A stretch of 64,000 nt of DNA, from positions 372,001 to 436,000 of the forward strand of contig NZ_FONQ01000001.1 of assembly GCF_900112975.1 (NCBI RefSeq). The letters run 5' to 3'. The number at the start of each line of letters is the position of its first letter. Position 1 is the stretch's first letter. Source of the stretch: Flavobacterium xueshanense. GTDB lineage: Bacteria; Bacteroidota; Bacteroidia; Flavobacteriales; Flavobacteriaceae. A model generated the notes under the pieces. That model was given only the letters and a program-made list of their open reading frames with translations, made no database searches and was not told the origin of the DNA. Shown piece after piece: positions 57,397-64,000 of the stretch. The position numbers were made by a program, and so were the translations under genes.

Positions 57397-57561
57397 AATA
57401 ATGATTTTAGATTTCAGATGTATGAGACCCAATAAATTAACAATCTTATATGTACCAAAACTGAATTCAAAAATCGTTAATCTTCATCCAAAAATCCCAC
57501 AAATTTTATGACATTATCCCGAAAGGGGAAAAGAAATATTTTCATTTCAATCTAAAATTAA

Positions 57562-58272
57562 ATGAGTATCATTCAAGATTTTTTACGTTATAACCGCCAG
57601 ATGATGCTGCCGGAAATAGGAGATTCGGGCCAAGCAAAACTAAAAAAAGCTAAAGTTTTAGTAATTGGCGCGGGCGGATTGGGTTGTCCTATTTTACAAT
57701 ATATTGCAACGGCTGGAGTAGGAACTATTGGCATAGTTGATTTTGACAAAATCGAATTGCACAACTTGCACCGTCAAATTTTATATACGGAAAAGCACGT
57801 GGGTCAATTAAAAGCAATCACGGCAAAATCAGTTTTAGAAACTTTAAATCCATTGATTGGTGTAATTGCTTTTAAAGAAAAATTAACGGTAGAAAACGCC
57901 AAAGAAATCATCATGGATTTTGATGTAGTTGTTGATGGTTGTGATAACTTCGAAACCCGTTATCTCGTAAATGATACTTGCGTAAAATTAGGCAAACCAT
58001 TGATTTATGGCAGCATTTTAAAATTTGACGGACAAATGGCGGTTTTCAACCATAATGGAAATAAAAATCTACGTGACTTATTCCCTAAACCACCAAATCC
58101 TAAAGATGTTCCTAATTGCAATTTGAATGGCGTATTAGGCACACTTCCTGGAATTATTGGCACTATGATGGCGCAGGAGACTTTAAAACTGATTATGAAT
58201 TTACCGACATTGAAAAATGAATTGGTTCTTTTTAATACGCTGGATTGGAGTTTTAAGAAGTTGAAATTTTAA
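57562..58272 (+). CDS. thiF: ThiF/MoeB-family adenylyltransferase
   Basis: 236 aa, an E1-like domain without a fused rhodanese. The nucleotide motif GAGGLGCPILQYIATAGVG, the conserved Arg in NLHRQILY and the acidic DGCDNFETRYLVND are clear. A single Cys in DVPNCNLNGVLG is near the expected acceptor-cysteine position. I see no four-cysteine zinc site as in E. coli ThiF. It activates ThiS, as its place at the end of the thiamine operon suggests; MoeB-like activity on MoaD is the alternative. It ends 3 nt from convergent aat. Confidence 0.9.
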   Translation: MSIIQDFLRYNRQMMLPEIGDSGQAKLKKAKVLVIGAGGLGCPILQYIATAGVGTIGIVDFDKIELHNLHRQILYTEKHVGQLKAITAKSVLETLNPLIGVIAFKEKLTVENAKEIIMDFDVVVDGCDNFETRYLVNDTCVKLGKPLIYGSILKFDGQMAVFNHNGNKNLRDLFPKPPNPKDVPNCNLNGVLGTLPGIIGTMMAQETLKLIMNLPTLKNELVLFNTLDWSFKKLKF

Positions 58273-58275
58273 GTG

Positions 58276-58914
58276 TTATCTACCTTTTAATATTTCCATA
58301 AAATTTGTTCTGTCAATTTCCCTGCAACCCAAACTTTCTAGATGAGGATTATAAACCTGACAGTCCAAAAGTTTGTAATCTTCTTTTTTTATTTGGTTGA
58401 CCAAAGCTATAAAAGCCGCTTTCGACGCATTAGATACTTTCGAAAACATACTTTCACCACAAAAAACATCTCCCAAATCGATTCCGTATAAACCACCAAC
58501 TAAAACCTCATCTTGCCAAACCTCAACTGATTTTGCTATTCCTAATTCATGAAGTTTACAATAGGCTTCTATCATGTCATTAGTAATCCACGTTCCATTT
58601 TGACCGTCACGTTCTATATTTTGACAGTTTGAAATTACGTCTCTGAAATTTTGATTGAAAGTAACGGTGAAAATTTTCCGATTCAGAATGTTTCGCATAC
58701 TTTTTGAAACAATCAATTCATCCAAAAATAACACCATTCTTGGATTTGGTGACCACCACATAATGGGTTCGCCTTCTTCAAACCATGGAAAGATGCCGCT
58801 TTTATAAGCAAGCTGCAATCGTTCCGAAGATAAATCTCCGCCAATGGCCAAAATCCCATCCCAATTTGCTTCGGAGACAGGCGGGAAAAATAAATCTAAA
58901 GATAAATAATACAT
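58276..58914 (-). CDS. aat: Leucyl/phenylalanyl-tRNA--protein transferase
   Basis: 212 aa, normal length. It attaches Leu or Phe to proteins with N-terminal Lys or Arg, marking them for degradation by the N-end rule. Signatures are DGILAIGGDLSSERLQLAY, GIFPWFEEGEPIMWWSPNPR, SVEVWQDEVLVGGLYGIDLG and FCGESMFSKV. Single gene, convergent with thiF with no clear terminator between them. Confidence 0.96.
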   Translation of the reverse strand: MYYLSLDLFFPPVSEANWDGILAIGGDLSSERLQLAYKSGIFPWFEEGEPIMWWSPNPRMVLFLDELIVSKSMRNILNRKIFTVTFNQNFRDVISNCQNIERDGQNGTWITNDMIEAYCKLHELGIAKSVEVWQDEVLVGGLYGIDLGDVFCGESMFSKVSNASKAAFIALVNQIKKEDYKLLDCQVYNPHLESLGCREIDRTNFMEILKGR

Positions 58915-59021
58915 TTTTCAATTTCAAAAATTAATTTCAATGGCAATTTCAAAAAATAAAAAAGTCAGAAATTCAAGTAAAACTCAAACTTCTGACTTAT
59001 AACTTCTAACTTTTTTATCTC

Positions 59022-59399
59022 TTAGAATGGTAAATCGTCTGCTTCTTCTTCATTTAAGTTTGTTGCTGGTGCAAATGCTTCAGCAGCTGGCATCGGAGGC
59101 ATTTGTGCAGCAGTCGCTTCAGTAGCTACTCTTTCTACTCTCCAACCTTGGATTGCGTTAAAATATTTAGTCACTCCTTGCGGATCAACCCATTCGCGTC
59201 CTCTTAAATTGATAGAAACTTTTACCGCTTCACCCACTTTAAAACTGTTCAACAAATCACACTTATCTTGTACAAATTCCACTAAAATATGTTGTGGATA
59301 TTGCTCCTCGGTGGTTACAACTAATTCTCTTTTCAAGAAACTTCCGCTTCCCACATTTTTTGCATCCCCAAGCATTTTAATTTTTCCTGTAACTTCCAT
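59022..59399 (-). CDS. DUF3127 protein with SSB-like acidic C-terminal tip
   Basis: 125 aa. A single compact domain (about 1-95: MEVTGKIKMLGDAKNVGSGS, then KRELVVTTEEQYPQHILVEF and GREWVDPQGVTKYFNAIQGW) looks like an OB-fold of the DUF3127 family. A Pro/Ala-rich linker and the tail NEEEADDLPF follow. The last residues closely resemble the DDxPF tip by which single-stranded-DNA-binding protein recruits repair and replication partners. I infer a nucleic-acid-related role; none is established. Next to a flavin reductase gene, 32 nt away on the same strand. Confidence 0.82.
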   Translation of the reverse strand: MEVTGKIKMLGDAKNVGSGSFLKRELVVTTEEQYPQHILVEFVQDKCDLLNSFKVGEAVKVSINLRGREWVDPQGVTKYFNAIQGWRVERVATEATAAQMPPMPAAEAFAPATNLNEEEADDLPF

Positions 59400-59431
59400 C
59401 TTCGTTGTTTTTAATGTTATTTATAATATTA

Positions 59432-60304
59432 TTATTTTGCCAAAAGTACTTTCCAAGCCGATAAAACATCATTGTCATCCAGATATTTTTTTGCCGCCAA
59501 GTGTACTTTTTGCTGATCATCAGCGCTTAAAACTCCTTTTACAGCAAAATTCTGTTTTACAAATATACTAACTTCTTCTGGTGTAGGCAAGGCTTCTATA
59601 TTCCCCAACATGCCTAAATCATTTCCGTTAAAAACCGGACTTTCTTTTACAAAATTAGGAATTGAATCCACTCCAATTCCTAATGTAGATAATGGTTTTG
59701 GCACTTCAAAAAGTCCTTGGTTCGATCTGGAATACCAATTGCCGCCTAATCTGGAAACCAAGTCAATTTTATATTGATCAATTGCTCCATTTTCGTCTAA
59801 AACAGATTCGTCAATATGAATACGAACAACTTTACAAAGCACTAAATTTCCAGCTCCACCCTCTGTTCCAAGCGGAATAATCTGAGTGACTTTGCATTCA
59901 AATTGAACAGGCGATTCTTTTACTCGAAAGGGTTTTACCACCTCCGAAGCAATTGGCGTCAAGCCTGATTTTAAAAACTCATCCACACCATCAGCATACT
60001 CCGTACTGGCCAGAGAAATCTGTTGCACCATATCATAATTCACCACATTAATGACTACTTCCCCAGTTGCTTGAACATTGATTAACGTGTGTTTTATTGA
60101 ATTGTCCCGAACGCGTCTTGCGGGTGAAAATATAAGGATTGGGGGATTCGCACTGAACACATTAAAGAAACTAAAAGGCGACACATTAGAATTTCCTTTT
60201 GCATCCATGGTACTGGCAAAAGCAATAGGTCTTGGACCCACTGAACATTGCAAATAACCCTGTAATTTCGCCGTTTCAATGCTTTTTGGATCAATAGTAA
60301 TCAT
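59432..60304 (-). CDS. Flavin reductase family protein (FMN-binding split barrel)
   Basis: 290 aa from the ATG at 60304 (MITIDPKSIE), chosen because it matches the family start and follows a promoter box by 24 nt; an upstream TTG at 60331 overlaps that box. The N-terminal 200 residues are a flavin-reductase-like domain (VGPRPIAFASTMDAKGNSNV, PFSFFNVFSANPP, EVVINVVNYDMVQQI, SPVQFECKVTQI). A helical C-terminal extension of about 80 residues is characteristic of the Bacteroidota members. It probably binds FMN; the electron acceptor is unknown. Confidence 0.88.
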   Translation of the reverse strand: MITIDPKSIETAKLQGYLQCSVGPRPIAFASTMDAKGNSNVSPFSFFNVFSANPPILIFSPARRVRDNSIKHTLINVQATGEVVINVVNYDMVQQISLASTEYADGVDEFLKSGLTPIASEVVKPFRVKESPVQFECKVTQIIPLGTEGGAGNLVLCKVVRIHIDESVLDENGAIDQYKIDLVSRLGGNWYSRSNQGLFEVPKPLSTLGIGVDSIPNFVKESPVFNGNDLGMLGNIEALPTPEEVSIFVKQNFAVKGVLSADDQQKVHLAAKKYLDDNDVLSAWKVLLAK

Positions 60305-60328
60305 ATATTTCAAAATTTGCTTAAGATA

Positions 60329-60336
60329 CAAAAGTA
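60329..60336 (-). promoter_or_regulatory. Promoter -7 box of the flavin reductase gene
   Basis: TACTTTTG on the minus strand, 24 nt before the ATG at 60304. No clear -33 element at the usual distance. Confidence 0.5.
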
Positions 60337-60476
60337 GACAAATCGATTCAGTTTTTGCAGCAGAAGGCCCAATTTGAATAAAATTATGTGTGGATTTATT
60401 TTAAAAAAAAATCTTTAAGTAAAACTAAAATACTACAGCATTTATTTCGTTACATTTATAATTCAAATTTTCATTT

Positions 60477-61625
60477 ATGCAGTTTTCTGAAAGAAGAAAT
60501 ACAACCCGTTGGATTATAATTTTTGCCTCTTTTTTAATCATTTCACTGATACTTTGGAACACCTACACCTTTTTTCAAATCTTCAAAAATGAAGAACGAT
60601 TAAAAATGAATCTTTGGGCACAAGCTCAAAAAACACTGATTAACGCCGGTGAAAATACAGATGTTGACCTTCCGCTTCAAATTTTTAGTGACAATACATC
60701 GATTCCTATTATACTTACAGAAAATGACAGCATTATAAACACCGTAAACATTGATGAAGTTATTGTAAAAAACAATAAAAAGGCAGTCGCATTTTTGCAT
60801 GATTTAAAAAGTGAAAACGAGCCCATTGTCATTGAATATGTCCCCGGAAAATTTCAAAAACTCTATTATGGAAATTCGGCCTTACTGAATAAATTAAAAT
60901 ATTATCCCGTTGCTTTAGTGCTAATTATTGTGCTTTTTGGCGCTTTAGTTTACAATTTTTATCGAAGCACCAAAATGGCAACGCAAAACAAACTTTGGGC
61001 CGGTATGGCTAAAGAAACTGCGCACCAGATAGGAACTCCACTCTCTTCTCTAATTGGTTGGGTCGAACTCTTAAAATCCGAAAATGAAGATGAAAGCACC
61101 ACTTTTGAAATTGAAAAAGACATTGAACGTTTGCAAACCATAACAGACCGTTTCTCTAAAATAGGCTCGGAACCCAAATTAGAAAACAAAGATATTGTAG
61201 CAGAAACACTGCAATCTTACGACTATTTACAATCCCGATTCTCCAAACAAATTGAGTTTTCGTTCAAAGCGCCAAAAGCTCCTATTATGGTGTCTTTCAA
61301 TCCCACACTTCACAGTTGGACCATCGAAAATTTGGTAAAAAACGCCATCGATGCGATGAAAGGAAAAGGAAAATTAGCTTTGGAAATTGAACAAGAAGGA
61401 AATTATGTAAAAATAAACGTTTCAGATACCGGAGGAGGAATTAAGAAAAAACAGTTCAAAAACATTTTTGAACCTGGTTTTACCACCAAAAAAAGAGGTT
61501 GGGGATTGGGACTTTCATTAACTAAAAGAATCGTGGAGGAATACCACAAAGGAACCATAAAAGTCTTGAATTCGGAAATTGGCAAAGGAACAACAATGCA
61601 AGTAAGTTTAAAAAAAGTAATCTAA
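60477..61625 (+). CDS. Membrane sensor histidine kinase
   Basis: 382 aa. Two membrane helices (about 11-33 and 142-162) frame a periplasmic sensor domain of about 105 residues without recognisable fold. The H-box is AKETAHQIGTPLSSLIGW with phospho-acceptor His183. The ATPase domain has N-box ENLVKNAIDAMKG, G1 DTGGGI and G2 GWGLGLSL. The unusual H-box (HQIGTPLSS rather than HELRTPL) marks a branch common in Bacteroidota. No response-regulator gene is adjacent, so it is an orphan whose partner must be elsewhere. Convergent with the next gene, 1 nt apart. Confidence 0.93.
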   Translation: MQFSERRNTTRWIIIFASFLIISLILWNTYTFFQIFKNEERLKMNLWAQAQKTLINAGENTDVDLPLQIFSDNTSIPIILTENDSIINTVNIDEVIVKNNKKAVAFLHDLKSENEPIVIEYVPGKFQKLYYGNSALLNKLKYYPVALVLIIVLFGALVYNFYRSTKMATQNKLWAGMAKETAHQIGTPLSSLIGWVELLKSENEDESTTFEIEKDIERLQTITDRFSKIGSEPKLENKDIVAETLQSYDYLQSRFSKQIEFSFKAPKAPIMVSFNPTLHSWTIENLVKNAIDAMKGKGKLALEIEQEGNYVKINVSDTGGGIKKKQFKNIFEPGFTTKKRGWGLGLSLTKRIVEEYHKGTIKVLNSEIGKGTTMQVSLKKVI

Positions 61626-61626
61626 C

Positions 61627-62793
61627 TCAACGAGCTCCTAAACGAGACACTTTAAAGAACATCGTTTTTCTGACCGTTTTAGAGGTATTCAAATAATCTT
61701 GCACAAAAGAAGAATGCTCTTCGGCTTGCGCCACAGCTCTGCTTATCGATTTTTTGATGGAAGCTACATTTGAAGCATTCTCACTGCCCACTGAGCCAAC
61801 TTTGTAAATATCATTTTGACATTTGGCTAATTTTTCTCTTGGTGTTTCAATCATATGGTAAATTTCATCATCTGAAAAAACAGGGCTGAACTTATTGTTT
61901 CTATAACGGATAAAATCATTTAATAATACAACGGCCTCATTCATTTCATTCACAATAGAATTTAATTTTTCTATGTTGGTATTGTGTCGCAAATAGGTCA
62001 ACTGCTTCTTTTTGCCTTCATACCGTGCTGAAATCATGTGGTTAATCAATCCATTTTTTTCTATCCGTTCTACTGAAGCAAATAATTGATCCGCTTCAGA
62101 CGAGCCATTATGTTTTGCGATTTCTTTCTCAAAATCAAAGTATTTCTTGCTTGTATTGATTTGGATTTTACCTTCATAAAACTCACTATTAGTAATCGGA
62201 TAATTCGAAAATTGCCATAAATAGTCAAATGGAATGTGGGAAGCGATTATTTTAGTAGGTTCTGCTTTGAAATAAACATTATCTAATTTTTTGTAAAATT
62301 TCCCATTATTGACATAACCTGAACCCCAAGTTGGGTCAAAAACATACCACTTTTTGTCGATTTTTGCAGCAATCCAAGCGTGAGCCAGATCACTTACTTT
62401 TCCGTTCTGCTTAGTGTATCCGTCAATTATATAGGATTGAATTCCTATTTTTTGGGAAAGATCATTAAAAACGGAAGCATAATGAATACAAACGCCTTTT
62501 CTGGTTTTTAAAGCCCTTGTGATTTTTTGTTGTACTGTTTCGCTGAAATTTACTGCATACATTCCGGGAATATCATAACTGATATTAGATGACGTCCAAT
62601 AATAAGCAGCTCGGATTTTATCCGTTTCTGTTTTGAAATTTGCATTGATATACTTTGCAATTGCTTGGGTAGAAGTTGTTGAATTCTCGGGGATATCCGC
62701 CATTTTAGCATCAACCAAAGAATATCCGTTGTTGACCTGTCCAAAAGTAAGAAGGGAGCAAAAGAAAGAAAGAAAGAAAAAAATGTTTTTCAT
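61627..62793 (-). CDS. Exported transglutaminase-like protein
   Basis: 388 aa from the ATG at 62793, which gives the signal peptide MKNIFFFLSFFCSLLTFGQ. A transglutaminase-like core lies at about 60-190 with the full triad: Cys in TRKGVCIHYASVF, His in LAHAWIAAKI and Asp in YVFDPTWGSG. The C-terminal half is helical and Lys/Glu-rich, without a recognised domain. Such bacterial proteins are usually proteases or crosslinkers acting in the periplasm; the substrate is unknown. Confidence 0.87.
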   Translation of the reverse strand: MKNIFFFLSFFCSLLTFGQVNNGYSLVDAKMADIPENSTTSTQAIAKYINANFKTETDKIRAAYYWTSSNISYDIPGMYAVNFSETVQQKITRALKTRKGVCIHYASVFNDLSQKIGIQSYIIDGYTKQNGKVSDLAHAWIAAKIDKKWYVFDPTWGSGYVNNGKFYKKLDNVYFKAEPTKIIASHIPFDYLWQFSNYPITNSEFYEGKIQINTSKKYFDFEKEIAKHNGSSEADQLFASVERIEKNGLINHMISARYEGKKKQLTYLRHNTNIEKLNSIVNEMNEAVVLLNDFIRYRNNKFSPVFSDDEIYHMIETPREKLAKCQNDIYKVGSVGSENASNVASIKKSISRAVAQAEEHSSFVQDYLNTSKTVRKTMFFKVSRLGAR

Positions 62794-62892
62794 AGTATAG
62801 AATGAAGGCCTCATAAATTAGAAAAGGGAACAGGTTTTCACCTATTCCCTTTTAAACGAAAACCATACCAAAATATTTTATTTCTGCAACTA

Positions 62893-63282
62893 TTATAAAT
62901 TGGTTTTTATACTTTCTGCCAAAGCTTCAAATTCGTCTTTGGACAACGATACTTTATTGTGAAAACGCATTTCATCCATTTCATTCAGCGGAACCAAGTG
63001 AACGTGCGCATGAGGAACTTCAAGTCCCACAACTGCCATTCCGATTCGTTTACACGAAACCGTTTTTTCAAGAGCAACTGCGATTTTTTTTGAAAACTGC
63101 ATTAGTCCCACATACAAATCATCTTCCATCTCAAAAATCTTATTTATTTCCTGTTTCGGAATACAAAGAGTGTGTCCTTTTGCATTTGGATTTACATCCA
63201 AAAAAGCCAAGAAATTTTCATCTTCAGCAATTTTGTAGCATGGAATTTCTCCGTTTATAATTTTTGTAAAAATACTTGACAT
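62893..63282 (-). CDS. HIT family nucleotide hydrolase
   Basis: 129 aa. The histidine triad is intact: PHAHVHLVPL (HxHxHxx). Other family parts are FTKIINGEIPCYKIAEDENF, AFLDVNPNAKGHTLCIPK and RIGMAVVGLE. HINT-type enzymes hydrolyse purine phosphoramidates such as AMP-lysine. It follows greA by 34 nt on the same strand, a pairing common in Bacteroidota, and is probably co-transcribed. Confidence 0.95.
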   Translation of the reverse strand: MSSIFTKIINGEIPCYKIAEDENFLAFLDVNPNAKGHTLCIPKQEINKIFEMEDDLYVGLMQFSKKIAVALEKTVSCKRIGMAVVGLEVPHAHVHLVPLNEMDEMRFHNKVSLSKDEFEALAESIKTNL

Positions 63283-63316
63283 TGTGAAATGGGTTAATTG
63301 TTAAATCTTTCGCTAT

Positions 63317-63793
63317 TTAATCGCGTGAAATTTCTAAGATTTCAAATTTCAAAACACCGTTCGGAACCGTGATCTCAGCAAATTCTCCAACTGATTTTCC
63401 TAACAAACCTTTTCCAATAGGTGAGGTTACCGAGATTTTACCCGTTTTTAAATCGGCTTCACTTTCAGCAACTAATGTATAAGTCATTTCCATTCCGTTG
63501 GTTTGGTTTTTAATTTTTACATTCGATAAAACCAATACTTTAGAAAGATCTAGATGAGATTCATCAATTAATCTGGCGTTAGAATGCACTTCTTCGAGTT
63601 TAGCAATACGCATTTCCAGCATACCTTGTGCTTCCTTAGCCGCATCATATTCAGCATTCTCAGAAAGATCGCCTTTATCTCTTGCTTCAGCTATATCCGC
63701 CGATGCTTTTGGACGCATTACGCTCTTTAAATGATCCAATTCTTCTCTTAATTTTTTTAAGCCTTCTGCTGTGTAATACGATACTGTACTCAT
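63317..63793 (-). CDS. greA: Transcription elongation factor GreA
   Basis: 158 aa. The N-terminal coiled coil (YYTAEGLKKLREELDHLKSV, then ADIAEARDKGDLSENAEYDA with the acidic tip DLSENAEY that reaches the polymerase active site) and the C-terminal FKBP-like domain (VTSPIGKGLLGKSVGEFAEI) are clear. GreA stimulates transcript cleavage in backtracked polymerase. A terminator-like hairpin lies in its leader at 63820-63841, and HIT follows downstream. Confidence 0.97.
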   Translation of the reverse strand: MSTVSYYTAEGLKKLREELDHLKSVMRPKASADIAEARDKGDLSENAEYDAAKEAQGMLEMRIAKLEEVHSNARLIDESHLDLSKVLVLSNVKIKNQTNGMEMTYTLVAESEADLKTGKISVTSPIGKGLLGKSVGEFAEITVPNGVLKFEILEISRD

Positions 63794-63813
63794 AAATTCC
63801 TCATTTATATAAA

Positions 63814-63841
63814 TAGAAAAAATCCCATCAGGACGGGATTT
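63814..63841 (-). terminator. Terminator-like hairpin in the greA leader
   Basis: On the minus strand AAATCCC pairs with GGGATTT (63835-63841 with 63820-63826) and is followed by TTTTCTATTT. It lies between the promoter box and the ATG, 26 nt before it. Confidence 0.6.
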
Positions 63842-63848
63842 CTTTCCA

Positions 63849-63856
63849 CAAAGATA
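63849..63856 (-). promoter_or_regulatory. Promoter -7 box of greA
   Basis: TATCTTTG on the minus strand fits TAnnTTTG. Transcription would begin close to the first base of the leader hairpin. Confidence 0.5.
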
Positions 63857-63918
63857 TTATTATTTTTTTTTCGTCGATAAATATATGTTAATCATATATA
63901 ATTCAAAGTTAAATAAAT

Positions 63919-63926
63919 TAAATTTG
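63919..63926 (+). promoter_or_regulatory. Possible promoter box of the last gene
   Basis: TAAATTTG lies 29 nt before the ATG at 63956; AT-rich context lowers its weight. Confidence 0.35.
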
Positions 63927-63955
63927 TTTCACTAATACTTCGACACTATTTTAAA

Positions 63956-64000
63956 ATGAAAAAAATTCTGCTGCTCTTGGTTGTTGTTCCTTTCTTTTTT
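63956..64000 (+). CDS. Start of an exported protein, cut by the window end
   Basis: Fifteen codons reading MKKILLLLVVVPFFF, a typical signal-peptide start. The gene continues beyond the window; nothing can be said about its product except that it is probably exported. Confidence 0.55.
   Translation, partial: MKKILLLLVVVPFFF

Noticed and set aside
57263..57511. 82-codon frame at the end of thiH
   Set aside because: Mostly the thiH 3' end in a different frame, then untranslated spacer sequence.

Overview
The window reads as a piece of ordinary chromosome from a flavobacterium (Bacteroidota, Flavobacterium or a close relative). The reasons are an AT-rich sequence, near absence of Shine-Dalgarno sites, several promoters of the Bacteroidota form TAnnTTTG, an alternative complex III operon (actABCDEF) joined to cytochrome oxidase genes, GLPGLI-type secreted proteins beside an outer-membrane barrel, and the sequence character of RimP, InfB and the ribosomal proteins. 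I see no CRISPR array, transposase, integrase, phage gene or recognisable defence system, and no clearly new multi-gene system.

Layout. 1-3440: the tail of a sugar porter, a fructokinase-like PfkB kinase and two tandem LacI-type regulators. 3448-5512: queG (queuosine synthesis, with a lost or unusual start) and ruvB, separated by an extragenic palindromic element. 5666-17102: one large minus-strand respiratory operon, actA-B-C-D-E-F then coxB-coxA, which would carry electrons from menaquinol through cytochrome c to oxygen. 17318-19326: a SPOR protein and an orphan secreted protein. 19404-24145: rimP-nusA-infB, with a terminator-like hairpin just before rimP. 24322-33272: a universal stress protein, tRNA-Gln, a large DUF2723 membrane protein, a polysaccharide deacetylase, a thioredoxin fold without its cysteines, a membrane metallophosphoesterase and a large secreted protein. 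33272-39224: polA, a third LacI regulator and a pair of exported ferritin-like proteins. 39455-42290: rplM-rpsI-rpsB-tsf, with structured intergenic RNA before rpsB and before tsf.

42291-47545 is the most unusual stretch. An outer-membrane barrel, two GLPGLI-type proteins and a small exported peptide lie between the real 3' end of tsf and a second, 29/31-identical copy of that 3' end. The second copy is fused to a truncated duplicate of the queuosine-precursor transporter gene yhhQ; the intact yhhQ lies at 49652. Between them is a subtilisin-like lipoprotein protease (47885).

50951-58272 is a complete TPP-riboswitch-controlled thiamine operon: thiS-thiC-tenI/thiE-like-thiD-thiE-thiG-thiH-thiF. 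It holds three palindromic repeat elements: a long one between thiS and thiC, and two copies of a short GC-rich palindrome in opposite orientation, one of them translated in frame inside ThiC. 58276-64000: aat, a DUF3127 protein with an SSB-like acidic tail, a flavin reductase, an orphan sensor kinase, a transglutaminase-like protein, a HIT protein, greA with a terminator-like leader, and the first 15 codons of another exported protein.

All functional calls rest on reading motifs and family resemblance by eye; no database search was run.
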